Assembly: GCA_002345215.1 (NCBI GenBank) | Contig: DDVH01000024.1 | Location: 1 to 59,620, forward strand | Length of the DNA stretch: 59,620 nucleotides | Direction of reading: 5' to 3' | DNA from: Anaerolineales bacterium UBA2317 | Lineage (GTDB): Bacteria; Chloroflexota; Anaerolineae; Anaerolineales; Villigracilaceae | Shown here: piece after piece, positions 25,105 through 34,539 of the stretch | How positions within the stretch are numbered: the first letter of the stretch is position 1 | Layout: the number at the start of each line of letters is the position of its first letter | The notes under the pieces: generated by a model | Seen by the model: the letters and a program-made list of their open reading frames with translations, nothing else | What the model was told of the DNA's origin: nothing | Databases searched by the model: none | Position numbers and translations under genes: made by a program

Positions 25105-26862
25105 TTAATGCCCACTACCGGGTGTGATTTCACCATCAAAAATTTCGTGGTTAGCATCACCTTCTACAGATAAAAATCCTGCCAAGCCATGTTCGAGCCT
25201 TGAGAGGGCATGGTCAACTAAAATATAGTTTCCCGGAACTTCAAGGGTAAATTCAACCATGGTTGCCCCACCGGGCGGGACTAATGTGGTTTGCACATCG
25301 GTTAATGGAGCAGATGTGAGGGAGGCTTGGTCATAAACACGGTCAAAAATTTCGCCAATCACATGGAAGGATGAAGTAAAGTTTGGTCCACCAACACCAA
25401 AGAAGATGCGAACAGTCTCACCTACATTTGCACGAAGCATATGCGCTTCAGAGGTAAGAGCCATTGAAGCACCATTAAAGACAAAGTATTCTGGATTTTC
25501 ATCAAGCAGTTTATCAATATTTTCAGTGAGTGCGCCTGCGGTTCCAAAGGCTTGTGATGTATATAATTCGCCTTGCATCACATAAAACTCACGGTCAACA
25601 GGTGGTAAGCCGCCTTCAGGTTCGACCAATATGAGTCCGTACATACCATTTGTCATGTGATGAGCAACCATTGGCGTGGCACAGTGATAGACAAAGACAC
25701 CAGGGTTGAGTGCTTTGAAGGTAATCATTGTTTCGCCTCCCGGCGTGGTTTGAGTTGCTACTGCACCTCCACCTGGTCCAGTCACTGCATGAAGGTCTAT
25801 TGAGTGTGCCATCATACTATCTGGCAAATTCTTAAGGTGAAGTTCTACAGTATCGCCGACTCGCACACGTAAGAATGGACCTGGCACAGTTCTATTGAAT
25901 GTCCAATACTTATATGTAGTTCCATCTGCAAGAATACCTGTTAATTCTACAGTTTCAAGTTCGATAACTACTTTTTGAGGCTCACGGTCTCCGATTGGGG
26001 CAGGAATATCTGTAGGGTTATGAACAATATCTACAGCATTTGGGTCAGCTGGACCTGCACTTTCAGTAAAGACTTGTGTAGTAGTTTGAGTATAACCATC
26101 AGTAGAAGGTTGAGATGCTGCAACACCAGAACCAACAATTAATTTTCCTTCCATGCCCAATTGCCTATGGCCTGGAACCGCACAGTAATAAATAAATGTG
26201 CCTTCTTCTCCGGCGATAAACTCTATAGTGATACCTTCTGGTGTAGAGACATCTGCGGACTTAACATTAAATTCATCAACATAAAAATTATGAAGAACGC
26301 CATCACTGCTTTTCAGATGTATCTTCACAAGGTCGCCTGGATTAGCCTTTAGGTCTGGATTAACTTGCCCGTTGATATCACCACCTTCGCCAATGTATAT
26401 CATTTTCCCGTTCTCAAACTTGGCATTAAGTGTATATTCTACGGTACTTGCGATGGCTCCTTTACCAACTATTAAAATTCCCCGCATACCAAGTCGCTTA
26501 AAATTTGTATCATAATATTCAAGTGAAGCATCATCATTAGGAACAGTGAATGTAAGTGAAGTAGTTTCCCCTTGTTTTTTAATTGTTGATGATTCGATTT
26601 TTAGGTCTGGAAAGACAATATTATGAGTTCCCCAACCGCTGTTTACGAGCATCACTGAGATACGTTCTCCCGGTTCTACTTTTAAAGAGGGGTTTACTAC
26701 ACCATTAATATCCCCATTCACCCCAACAAAGACAAATTGCCCATCCCGTAAGTCCGTCGTTAAGACAAATTCTTTCTTTATAGGAAGTTCACTTTTTGGA
26801 AAACAAGCACTCAAAAGTAACAGAACAAGCATTGTAGCCATAAATCTCTTAAGATAATTCAT
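25105..26862 (-). CDS. nirK: copper nitrite reductase (NirK) with two N-terminal cupredoxin domains, lipoprotein
   Basis: Reduces nitrite to NO outside the cytoplasmic membrane. 585 residues. Signal with lipobox LLLSAC (Cys20). Cupredoxin domain 1 (about 30-135) keeps a His (80) and Met but has YYDTN where the Cys loop should be, so its type 1 site looks broken. Domain 2 (about 145-245) has intact type 1 ligands His191, Cys227, His232, Met237. The NirK core follows: His353, Asp356, His358 (AHSIDLHAVTG); His393-Cys394, His402, Met407 (HCATPMVAHHMTNGM); His500 (SFHVIG) and His551 (VDHAL). All type 1, type 2 and proton-relay residues are present. The ATG at 26862 follows AAGGAG. Confidence 0.93.
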   Translation of the reverse strand: MNYLKRFMATMLVLLLLSACFPKSELPIKKEFVLTTDLRDGQFVFVGVNGDINGVVNPSLKVEPGERISVMLVNSGWGTHNIVFPDLKIESSTIKKQGETTSLTFTVPNDDASLEYYDTNFKRLGMRGILIVGKGAIASTVEYTLNAKFENGKMIYIGEGGDINGQVNPDLKANPGDLVKIHLKSSDGVLHNFYVDEFNVKSADVSTPEGITIEFIAGEEGTFIYYCAVPGHRQLGMEGKLIVGSGVAASQPSTDGYTQTTTQVFTESAGPADPNAVDIVHNPTDIPAPIGDREPQKVVIELETVELTGILADGTTYKYWTFNRTVPGPFLRVRVGDTVELHLKNLPDSMMAHSIDLHAVTGPGGGAVATQTTPGGETMITFKALNPGVFVYHCATPMVAHHMTNGMYGLILVEPEGGLPPVDREFYVMQGELYTSQAFGTAGALTENIDKLLDENPEYFVFNGASMALTSEAHMLRANVGETVRIFFGVGGPNFTSSFHVIGEIFDRVYDQASLTSAPLTDVQTTLVPPGGATMVEFTLEVPGNYILVDHALSRLEHGLAGFLSVEGDANHEIFDGEITPGSGH

Positions 26863-26955
26863 AGGATTCTCCTTATATTTGAACATCTAACCCGACAGAA
26901 TTTGTGTTAAATTCCGCTGGTTTGTTGTATCCTATGCCTAATTCCCTAGCCTGTC

Positions 26956-26971
26956 TTTGCGCTAGCGCAAA
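26956..26971. promoter_or_regulatory. 16-bp perfect palindrome upstream of nirK, candidate operator
   Basis: TTTGCGCTAGCGCAAA lies about 95 nt before the nirK start. Its TTG(N)nCAA shape is that of CRP/FNR/NnrR-family sites, which often control nitrite reductases. Assignment to such a regulator is inference. Confidence 0.45.
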
Positions 26972-27030
26972 TAAGAACGAAGGTTAGAAGATTAATAGTA
27001 AAAATTGGGTAAAAAAGTTCTTTTGGACGA

Positions 27031-27063
27031 AAAAAGCCAATCTACCTAAGCAGGTTGGCTTTT
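27031..27063 (-). terminator. terminator of the helicase-GT-lipoprotein operon
   Basis: On the minus strand AAAGCCAACCTGCTTAGG leads into a TTGGCTTTTTT end: AAGCCAA/TTGGCTT stem with a T-run. Confidence 0.75.
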
Positions 27064-27096
27064 GAGGTATTTTAAGAGAATCAAACGATTAATATC

Positions 27097-28107
27097 TTAG
27101 GGTTTTGCCTCTCCCGAATCCACATCCACCATCATCACGGAAGTATCTACTGCTTCAAAATCACTGCCACTTAACACATCTAACAAATGAAGCATATCAT
27201 TATCCCAACGTTCATCAGGTGCGCCGCTTACATACCAATTCGAGCCATTATCTGCTAAAACAATTCCATAAGTTTTCATAGCTTGTAAAAGGATTTGCAT
27301 TTCAGGTGGAAAACCCGAAATATCAAAATCCGCTTTCAAACGGAATCTTGCACCCATCGGTGGAATTCCATCTTGTGGGTCAGCAGTTTGATGTCTGGCG
27401 GGCCAAATATAACCTGCAGTTTCTTCGGCAGTGAATCGCAACGCATGTTTAATTTCCCCTGTAACGATTTCATCATATCTAACGAGTCCAGGCAAAATTG
27501 GCAAACCTGCGGCATCAGCAGATGTCCATGTATCAGGGCGGAGATAATTTGCATTCAAATCCCACATCGCACCCGAGCCACCAGACCATTCTGTGCCGTC
27601 AAAACTGGCATCATAAATTTCGTAGAGATAACAAGTATCTGTATCCACAATTAAAATGTGATGGTCATTGCCATGTTCAATCAGTGGATTCGGCGGAATC
27701 GGATATGCACCAATATCGGATTCATCAGCATAATAAAATTCAGGTACAAAAAAACCAACTTGTGTAATCGCTACAACATTGTATGGAATGCCAATTGGAC
27801 CACCATCCCATTCACCAGAACCAAAATCCATGTGGAATGTTTCCCCTGAACCAATGCTTGAAATCCACGCATCAGATTGAGGATGAGTCGGAAGCGAGTC
27901 AATTGGAGTGTTCCAATAATTGTTCGCTGGAAAAATTGGGCAACCAGCAATAACTGGTCCATCTGAAGAAATAACTGGTTCAGTCGAAACAATTTCAGTT
28001 ATCTGCGGCTCAACAACCTCAGGTGTGGATTCAGCAGATACCCCAAAGTTACAAGCCAGCATGGAAATCAAAAGAACGGTGATTGCGCTAAGTTTTTTAA
28101 GATTCAT
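27097..28107 (-). CDS. secreted lipoprotein of unknown function
   Basis: 336 residues. Signal with lipobox ISMLAC (Cys19), a Thr/Glu/Pro-rich linker to about residue 50, then a globular domain opening with CPIFPANNYWNTPIDSLPTH. Repeated GSGxW(D/S)GG loops (GSGEWDGGPIG, GTEWSGGSGAMW) and HHILIVDTD suggest a beta-rich fold. I do not recognise the family. Similar N/W/P-rich openings occur in uncharacterised secreted proteins of Chloroflexota and Actinobacteria (recollection, not a search). It overlaps the upstream glycosyltransferase by 11 nt and is last in the operon. Confidence 0.75.
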   Translation of the reverse strand: MNLKKLSAITVLLISMLACNFGVSAESTPEVVEPQITEIVSTEPVISSDGPVIAGCPIFPANNYWNTPIDSLPTHPQSDAWISSIGSGETFHMDFGSGEWDGGPIGIPYNVVAITQVGFFVPEFYYADESDIGAYPIPPNPLIEHGNDHHILIVDTDTCYLYEIYDASFDGTEWSGGSGAMWDLNANYLRPDTWTSADAAGLPILPGLVRYDEIVTGEIKHALRFTAEETAGYIWPARHQTADPQDGIPPMGARFRLKADFDISGFPPEMQILLQAMKTYGIVLADNGSNWYVSGAPDERWDNDMLHLLDVLSGSDFEAVDTSVMMVDVDSGEAKP

Positions 28108-29230
28108 TTTCCTCTTTTAAAGATTTTAATTGCCTACGAATAATAACAATCACTAAAGCAGTATTGATAAATGCACCGGGCAATGCCATTAGTGGTGGAA
28201 AACCAAATGGAAAAATTAAATACACTAGCCCAGAACTAATTTGAAACATCAAAGGCATAAACCATAATTCAGGTAACAAAATAGCGACTGCAAAAGCTAA
28301 AATATCGGCGGGGTAAAAATAACGATCAAGCATTTTGGGGAGTAAGAATGGTACTAAGGCAACACTTGCTAATGCAGTTAATGCAATTTTCTTTTGAGTG
28401 AAAGGTGGGTTTGCTTTCCAGTTAATCCATGCCCATGCCAACATGGAAATAATAAAGATTCCAAATCCAATTTCAAAGACGGGATGAAAATAATCATTCG
28501 GAATCACAAAATATAAATTAGGTGCATAACGAGCTAAGTTTTGAAATTGGCCTGCCTGCCCAACATACAAAAGCAAAATATTTTCCCAACTTCTGCCGAG
28601 AAATATAGTAGGTAAAGCAAATAAAATGTAAATAATGGGTGGGATAAAAAAATAATACCAATTAATCTTTTTCCATAAAAACATAATCCCTAAAAATGGT
28701 AATAGGAAAATAGCTTGCGCCTTGAATGAAAAAGCAAATCCAAAAGCAAGCATGGCGTGTAAGGGCTTTTCCTTTAATAAGAAATAGAAACAAACTAAAA
28801 GAAAACATCCATAAGCACTGTCAATTTGTCCCCAACCTGTGCTGTTGAATGTGACAGTAGGTAATAAAAGAAAAATAACAGTTAATAAATATGGCTTGTC
28901 ATCATCAAATTTCAGGCGAGCAATTTTGAATATAGCGACAGCTGAAATAATATCGAACAAAGTTGGGATAATTTTCAAAGCATGAGCAGGTGTAATGAAA
29001 TCTGAAACTAAAGTGAAAATCCACAGCAAATACAAATAGGCAGGTGGATAATTTGAAAAATCATCATCGGCTAAACCGATGACGCCGTTTTGTTTTAGAA
29101 AATCATACCAAGTCAGAATTAATTGATGGTCACCATTGGTTAAATCTAAAATCTGATAGCGAACAAATATCAGCAAGATAAAAAGAAAAATACTTAAAAT
29201 AATAAGCGGCCGTTTGATTAACTCTTTCAT
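28097..29230 (-). CDS. GT-C type membrane glycosyltransferase
   Basis: 377 residues with about ten membrane helices. A long first extracytoplasmic loop (after the helix at 8-28) contains NGDHQLILTWYDFLK and the DDDFSNYPPAYLYLLW segment, placing acidic residues as in GT-C mannosyl- or glucosyltransferases. WGQIDSAYG in the next loop is common in this group. Predicted to use a polyprenol-phosphate sugar. Middle gene of a tight operon: 2 nt after the helicase stop, overlapping the lipoprotein start. What a helicase and a surface glycosyltransferase share is not clear. Confidence 0.72.
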   Translation of the reverse strand: MKELIKRPLIILSIFLFILLIFVRYQILDLTNGDHQLILTWYDFLKQNGVIGLADDDFSNYPPAYLYLLWIFTLVSDFITPAHALKIIPTLFDIISAVAIFKIARLKFDDDKPYLLTVIFLLLPTVTFNSTGWGQIDSAYGCFLLVCFYFLLKEKPLHAMLAFGFAFSFKAQAIFLLPFLGIMFLWKKINWYYFFIPPIIYILFALPTIFLGRSWENILLLYVGQAGQFQNLARYAPNLYFVIPNDYFHPVFEIGFGIFIISMLAWAWINWKANPPFTQKKIALTALASVALVPFLLPKMLDRYFYPADILAFAVAILLPELWFMPLMFQISSGLVYLIFPFGFPPLMALPGAFINTALVIVIIRRQLKSLKEENES

Positions 29231-29232
29231 CT

Positions 29233-31326
29233 TTATTCCTGACTTTGTAACACTTTTTGAAATGCTCTTAACAACGAACCTCTTTGTTCGCTTCCTGACT
29301 CACCTAAATCGGATATGGCTAGGTAAACTTTTTCTCTGCATCGGCTTAAGAGACCACCTACCAAACGAGCCAATGTGGTTTTTTCTGCTTCTACTTCATC
29401 TGAATCCATCCATAGTTTTCCTTCAACCCAATGACGCGATAAAACATACGGATGTGTGAGAGGCTGTGATGGGCGTTGACTCCAGCCTGAGGAACCAGGC
29501 TCAAGCCAAAACTGAATCGAAGCGGGGCGGTTCATCATCAAAAATGAATATGCAGGTGCGACTAAAACGGCATCTTTATCTTCACTGCGCCATGATTCTA
29601 AATATTGCGCGGCAATGACTCCATCTTCGAGCATAGCAAAATACTCACGGCCCAAATCAAACGAAGGCGTATCCATGCCGATGATGGATGGCTCCATAGC
29701 GTTGCGAAATTTTTTAATTGATTCAATTAAACTCGCCGCGATACGTACAGCATCCAAATTGGTATGAAAGCCAAAACCGTTTTGTGAAATAACTTCACCA
29801 AATAACTTTCGTAAAAAGAAATCAAGCGGAGTTGGGAAAGACGAACGATATTCTTCAATCCAATTTCGTAAAGTTGTATATCTTTCACCAAGAGCATACG
29901 TGACTCGTTCTTGAATATCAGGTTTGATTTCGTCAAAAGTGGAAAGCCGAAAATCTTTTTGACGATACACAATTTCAGTTAATAATTGCGCGCGGATTAA
30001 ATCTGTGTTGAGTGCAAACATCAAGGCTTGAGCTACATCAAATTTTGTGGGGCGGATGTTCCAATGCGGGTGAGCGAGAGCAGATAATGTTAATAATGTT
30101 TTGCTGGCGGTTTCATCTTTCAACGAACGTGACGGACGATGTGTACGCCATGGAATATTTTCTGCATCCAAACGATTCGTAATTGAAAAACGCAAAGCAT
30201 CTGAAAGATATGGCGCAAGAATTACAATTTCAACAGGCGGTATTTGCGAGTTAGTGATTAGTGATTTAACTTCACCTACAACTGCGTCAATCATTTCGGG
30301 GTGATAGCGAGTCAAAATGAATTGCATCGCAGGTTCAGTGTTGACTTCAGGAGCGACTTCATTTCCTATAATTGCATTCACCAGTGAATTTGAAACTTCA
30401 CGAATATTTTCATTTTGCCAAACAAAACTTTCATTCAATTCAATCACTTCATCGCAAAATTGATTTAATTCATAACCCGTTTGAGCATCACCGCCGAGGA
30501 AACTTCTGTAACCTGCATTTGTATCGTAAAGCAATAATGCTGAATCTAATTGTGGCAACCATTCTCGAATCAAATCATGTGTGCTAGGTCCATCTTCTTC
30601 TACATTATCATAAATCAAATGGCGATACGTACTGGTTAAATAATTTCGCACTTGTTCATTTGTCCATAAATAGTTATTGAAGATTTCAACTTGTAAAGAA
30701 AAATCTAATAAATTATGGTCGTAACAATATTGACGAAATAAATTTGCACATTCTTGTGCATCTTGATAAATCCGTCTTTGACCTGCTTCACCAAACCAAG
30801 CAGAATCTAAACGCGAACCGATTTCGGTATGCGGAAAACCCACCACTGCGGCTTTGTTTAAGTTATCAAGTATTTGCGAATACAAACGATTGCGATTAAT
30901 CGTCAGCGATTGAAAATATCCCTGCTCTTCAATTAATGGTCGCACCAAATGCGCCATGTAATATTGTGCAGTTTCTAATGTCAAAAAAATTGGCGGCAAA
31001 TCTGGGTTTCTAAAACCCGCTTGCTCAGCAACGAGGGGCCAGAACAAATCACACATGCGTTTTGCCAAACCGCCAATCGTGGCTGATGTAACTTCTCCGC
31101 CCGCGATTCGTTCAGGCGTAAATAGCAATTCAAGATATGGTTCTTGTAATGTTCGTTGTGGTGTTAGCATCAGGATTGAATCAGCAGAGATTCCTTGCGA
31201 TAATAAATATCGCATCCGCTCTACACCGATAGTTGTTTTTCCCGCGCCGGCATTTCCTTGCACGAACAGTTTTGAGTCGAGGGGAGAAGTGATTATCCGC
31301 TCTTGAAGCAAGTTGAGGTCAGGCAT
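29233..31326 (-). CDS. divergent UvrD/Rep-like SF1 helicase
   Basis: 697 residues from the ATG at 31326. Motif I is intact (VQGNAGAGKTTIGVERM) and Ia is MLTPQRTL. The expected DExx motif II reads LIYDNVEEDG, so the usual DEA/DEF is changed. The C-terminal motif VI region REKVYLAISDLGESG is also weak, resembling AddB-like inactive helicase modules. It may be a structural or DNA-binding SF1 protein rather than a full motor (inference). Start chosen because the promoter TTGACA-N17-TATTCT ends six bases before this ATG (leaderless). The longer frame to 31407 begins inside a palindrome. Confidence 0.78.
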   Translation of the reverse strand: MPDLNLLQERIITSPLDSKLFVQGNAGAGKTTIGVERMRYLLSQGISADSILMLTPQRTLQEPYLELLFTPERIAGGEVTSATIGGLAKRMCDLFWPLVAEQAGFRNPDLPPIFLTLETAQYYMAHLVRPLIEEQGYFQSLTINRNRLYSQILDNLNKAAVVGFPHTEIGSRLDSAWFGEAGQRRIYQDAQECANLFRQYCYDHNLLDFSLQVEIFNNYLWTNEQVRNYLTSTYRHLIYDNVEEDGPSTHDLIREWLPQLDSALLLYDTNAGYRSFLGGDAQTGYELNQFCDEVIELNESFVWQNENIREVSNSLVNAIIGNEVAPEVNTEPAMQFILTRYHPEMIDAVVGEVKSLITNSQIPPVEIVILAPYLSDALRFSITNRLDAENIPWRTHRPSRSLKDETASKTLLTLSALAHPHWNIRPTKFDVAQALMFALNTDLIRAQLLTEIVYRQKDFRLSTFDEIKPDIQERVTYALGERYTTLRNWIEEYRSSFPTPLDFFLRKLFGEVISQNGFGFHTNLDAVRIAASLIESIKKFRNAMEPSIIGMDTPSFDLGREYFAMLEDGVIAAQYLESWRSEDKDAVLVAPAYSFLMMNRPASIQFWLEPGSSGWSQRPSQPLTHPYVLSRHWVEGKLWMDSDEVEAEKTTLARLVGGLLSRCREKVYLAISDLGESGSEQRGSLLRAFQKVLQSQE

Positions 31327-31332
31327 GAGGCG

Positions 31333-31361
31333 AGAATACAGGAGTGTGAAAGATTTGTCAA
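31333..31361 (-). promoter_or_regulatory. promoter giving a leaderless helicase mRNA
   Basis: Minus strand TTGACA (31361-31356), 17-nt spacer, TATTCT (31338-31333), then CGCCTC and the ATG. Confidence 0.65.
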
Positions 31362-31370
31362 TAAAAGACA

Positions 31371-31414
31371 ATAGACGGTGGATGATAGACCGTTTGGTCT
31401 TTTCCACCGTCTAT
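31371..31414. repeat. ATAGACGGTGGA palindrome
   Basis: Arms ATAGACGGTGGA and TCCACCGTCTAT, with an inner AGACC/GGTCT pair. Related in wording to the element at 15527. Confidence 0.75.
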
Positions 31415-31443
31415 GATTAAGAATTGAAATCTTTTATAAAAAT

Positions 31444-32901
31444 TTATCCCGAAGGGGTTGGTGTTGCTTCTACATCAGTAGGAATTTCTTCAGATGGAAA
31501 TTCTTCAAAGGGAGTTTCTTCTGAAAAGCCACCACCAAAACCAAAATCATCACCAAAGCCGACGCTACAAACTGCAATGTTATCAGCCGTGAGACATGAA
31601 TTGATGCTTCCACTGCTGACCAAACCCATCATCGCAATCACATCATCTGAAATGCCAGCGAGAATGACTAACTTATTTCCATTATTGGTCGAGTCAAGCA
31701 AAAAGATTCCAGTGCCGCTACTGCTCACTTCGCCAAATTCAACTGTTTGAATCGTGCTACTGAATTCAACATCAAATTTATTTGCAATGGCTTGCGTATC
31801 TTCATCTAATAAAAATGTGCTGATGATAATCGTGTCACCACTTGCAGGAACTTCATCAACAAAACGCATTTCAATATTTCTAAATCGCAAAGAAGATTGT
31901 AAACCGCTCAATGCCGTAATCAAACTTGTATTTTTACTTAACTCTGGCGAAATATAAACATTGACCGTGTTTCCTGTAAAAATATATGGAAAGTTTTGTA
32001 AAGTTAATGATTGTTCACTGGTCAACACAAAATCTGCTAGGTTTGAAATTAATGTAGCATTATCTGTATAGGTGTTGTATGGCGACGATAAAAATGTTAA
32101 ATCACCAAACGCGGCGACGTTGCCATTAGCACTTAACACAGCCCCACCGTGATTTGGATTATGCGCGTCATTCATAGACGAGAGATTTGATTCTGAACCT
32201 CCGAGCAACACCAAGCCCGAAGCCGATTCCACTGAATGAGTTCCATATAAGGCAATTTCTTTTAATCCAAAGGTTAATTCGCTTTTTCCAAATTCGTCAA
32301 AAAGCACATTGCGGAAGTTGCCTTCATTTTCTTGCGTGTTATACAAATAATCATTATTGACGGTAATATCAAAAACTTTTAGCAAAGAATTTGCGGCGTT
32401 TGAGTCACCGATTGCAATTGGATTCCCAGTCACAAAATCAACCGAAATGAAATTTCGAGTTGCGTCTGTAAAGACTAAAATTTTCCCACCACGCTCTGCA
32501 AAATTTTGTAAAGACTGTATTTCAAAGCTTGAAAATGGGAATGAAGGTGAGAAAGAAACAAACGCGCTGGCATATTTCAATTGAAAATCCAACGAAAAAG
32601 AGTCGTTTAGTGCTTCTATTCTTCCACCACGTTGTTGAATAGCAGATGTGAATGCTGTGATGTCGGGCATAGTAAATTGATTGCTATGTGCTTGGTCAAT
32701 GATGACAGTGCCACCGAGTTGTTCCACTTCATTATTTGTATTTTCATTTATGGGTGCTTCTGGCATTGTAAATGATGCAAAATCAGGGGTAGCGATTTCT
32801 GGTCTCTCTACTGTGCCACGATAAAACCAAAATGCCCGAACGAGAATCGGGAGGAGCAAAGCGGCGAGTGCAATGTAAAAATATCCTTTTTTCATGTCCA
32901 T
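31444..32901 (-). CDS. DUF4350-like membrane-anchored protein
   Basis: 485 residues. One N-terminal membrane anchor (about 6-27) is followed by a large external region. GGTVIIDQAHSNQFTMPDI followed by LQNFAERGGKILVFTDATRN resembles the glutamine-amidotransferase-like domain of DUF4350 proteins, which often accompany ABC-type gliding or transport clusters. No ABC genes are near. The C-terminus is acidic and Pro/Thr-rich (EEFPSEEIPTDVEATPTPSG). Seven nt after the S49 protease, so cotranscribed. Function unknown. Confidence 0.7.
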   Translation of the reverse strand: MDMKKGYFYIALAALLLPILVRAFWFYRGTVERPEIATPDFASFTMPEAPINENTNNEVEQLGGTVIIDQAHSNQFTMPDITAFTSAIQQRGGRIEALNDSFSLDFQLKYASAFVSFSPSFPFSSFEIQSLQNFAERGGKILVFTDATRNFISVDFVTGNPIAIGDSNAANSLLKVFDITVNNDYLYNTQENEGNFRNVLFDEFGKSELTFGLKEIALYGTHSVESASGLVLLGGSESNLSSMNDAHNPNHGGAVLSANGNVAAFGDLTFLSSPYNTYTDNATLISNLADFVLTSEQSLTLQNFPYIFTGNTVNVYISPELSKNTSLITALSGLQSSLRFRNIEMRFVDEVPASGDTIIISTFLLDEDTQAIANKFDVEFSSTIQTVEFGEVSSSGTGIFLLDSTNNGNKLVILAGISDDVIAMMGLVSSGSINSCLTADNIAVCSVGFGDDFGFGGGFSEETPFEEFPSEEIPTDVEATPTPSG

Positions 32902-32908
32902 GCTCCTT

Positions 32909-33757
32909 TTATTTAACCGGCAAAGGCGGAATATATAGAAGATAAATCCCCGCTTTGTTTGGATAAGGCAATATCATGCCGTTTTCACTTTGCAAGAAGA
33001 AAATTCCGCCAAGCGTATTAACACCGGCTAACTCTGCTAAATCGGTCACTTCATAATTTGCAACTTTTGCTAATTCTGCGGCTTTGGTGGCGGCTTCCGC
33101 TTCACCACCCAATTCATCCGCAATGCCGAGGCGGACTGCTTCACTGCCGACCCAAATTTGCCCGCTGAAAATAATTTCGGGAGCGGCATTCAATTTATCA
33201 CCTCGCCCTAAATTCACGGCTTCAAAAAAGCCTTGCTTTATCATTTCTACTTGACGCATATCTGAATCACGTGGCGCGCCCCAAAGTTTATATGGACCTG
33301 TGGTGATAATGTCTTCAATAATAAAAGGAGAAGGAGGGAGATAACTAATCACGCCGATATTACCAATTAATGAAGTCGGCTTGACGTAAATGTAATCAGT
33401 ATTAACTGAAAGATAATACGCGCCACTCGCCGCCATCGCATTGACTGCTGTAACGACGGGTTTTTTCTCACGTAATTTTGTTAATTCATAATAAATGGCT
33501 TCAGTATCTACAACAGTTCCGCCGGGGCTTTCAAACACCAACACCACCGCACGAATTTCTGGATTATCACTAGCATATTGAATTTGCTTAATCATATTTT
33601 GGGCTGAAAACCCATGAATGGCATCTTCTAATCGAATCACCCCAATCACTGGTTTTGGCACCACTGAAGAAGCAAGTATTAATCCTATAATCAATGGAAT
33701 AGCAATCCATAAAATTCCACCGCGAACCCTTTCCCAACTTGAATTTGTATCGCTCAT
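32909..33757 (-). CDS. signal peptide peptidase A-like (S49) serine protease
   Basis: 282 residues. One N-terminal membrane helix (about 15-32), then a ClpP/crotonase-like fold. VVLVFESPGGTVVDTE forms the oxyanion loop and the nucleophile Ser lies in NAMAASGAYYLS, the S49 hallmark. The Lys partner is probably in the later LWGAPRDSDMRQVEMIKQGF region (about 160-185). Short SppA type, half the length of E. coli SppA. Likely degrades cleaved signal peptides or processes membrane proteins; paired with the DUF4350-like gene. Confidence 0.85.
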   Translation of the reverse strand: MSDTNSSWERVRGGILWIAIPLIIGLILASSVVPKPVIGVIRLEDAIHGFSAQNMIKQIQYASDNPEIRAVVLVFESPGGTVVDTEAIYYELTKLREKKPVVTAVNAMAASGAYYLSVNTDYIYVKPTSLIGNIGVISYLPPSPFIIEDIITTGPYKLWGAPRDSDMRQVEMIKQGFFEAVNLGRGDKLNAAPEIIFSGQIWVGSEAVRLGIADELGGEAEAATKAAELAKVANYEVTDLAELAGVNTLGGIFFLQSENGMILPYPNKAGIYLLYIPPLPVK

Positions 33758-33925
33758 AAAATGCTCCTTTGATAAATGGCTATATTCAGGATATACGAGA
33801 AAAGTACCTTTGTCAATAAGGTTAATGTATAAGTCGTACTTTTGACTTCATACAGGTTGTTTTGAAAGGCGAATTAAAGTATATTTGACCGAATAAATCA
33901 CTTCACTTTCTAAGGAGAATTTTCT

Positions 33926-34396
33926 ATGCCAACCCCAATTCGTGCCAGTGCAAAAGGTTCATTATCTGCTAGTAAGCCCACATCGTACGTCAAGTTTTCG
34001 GATAAGTTAACGCAATCTATTGATGACATTCAAAAAATCATCGAGTCTCACAAACAAATGATTGACTCAATTCAAGAAATTGCCCTCGAACTTACTTCAT
34101 CCATTGGCACATTGCACACCCTAACAGTCAAATATGCTCGCACTGCCAATCAAATTTTGGATGTGTTATTACCAATTGTTAAAAACCTACCGCTCATCCC
34201 CAAAAATGTAATTCAAATGTTAATTAATTTAGAAGCCATCACACAAAAAATTATTAATAACGAAGCCTCCACCAGCAAAACAATTACAGATGTGCGTGGC
34301 GGCTTGCAAACAGGTGATGTGAATAAATTGAAGGCACATGCTGGTCAATTACAAAACGTGACCAAGACCATCACTTCGATTATCCCCAAAGCCTAA
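33926..34396 (+). CDS. hypothetical all-helical protein
   Basis: 156 residues with no membrane segment. Residues about 25-150 are heptad-like helices rich in Ile/Leu/Gln/Thr (QSIDDIQKIIESHKQMIDSI), compatible with a helical bundle or coiled-coil oligomer. It starts with a strong AAGGAG. No family recognised. It stands alone between divergent sppA and the ribosomal operon. Codon use and the good ribosome site support it being real. Confidence 0.75.
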   Translation: MPTPIRASAKGSLSASKPTSYVKFSDKLTQSIDDIQKIIESHKQMIDSIQEIALELTSSIGTLHTLTVKYARTANQILDVLLPIVKNLPLIPKNVIQMLINLEAITQKIINNEASTSKTITDVRGGLQTGDVNKLKAHAGQLQNVTKTITSIIPKA

Positions 34397-34461
34397 TCCA
34401 CGCTTCTTTTCTAAAGGGAAACTTGGTTCTGTAATTTGAAAATTCTCTATCTTTCAATAAT

Positions 34462-34488
34462 GTAGGGGCGAGGTCACCTCGCCCCTAC
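34462..34488. repeat. GTAGGGGCGAGGT palindrome
   Basis: Perfect dyad GTAGGGGCGAGGT/ACCTCGCCCCTAC overlapping at a central CA. It lies just before the rplU promoter; no T-run. Confidence 0.8.
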
Positions 34489-34496
34489 AAAGCCTG

Positions 34497-34526
34497 TTGA
34501 CAGGTTCGCCAAACCGCATGTATAAT
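34497..34526 (+). promoter_or_regulatory. rplU operon promoter
   Basis: Perfect TTGACA and TATAAT with an 18-nt spacer. Start expected near 34533. Confidence 0.85.
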
Positions 34527-34539
34527 ACCGTCCGCAATC

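Noticed and set aside
31327..31407. N-terminal 27-residue extension of the divergent helicase
   Set aside because: It lies over the promoter and a palindrome; the leaderless start at 31326 explains the sequence better.
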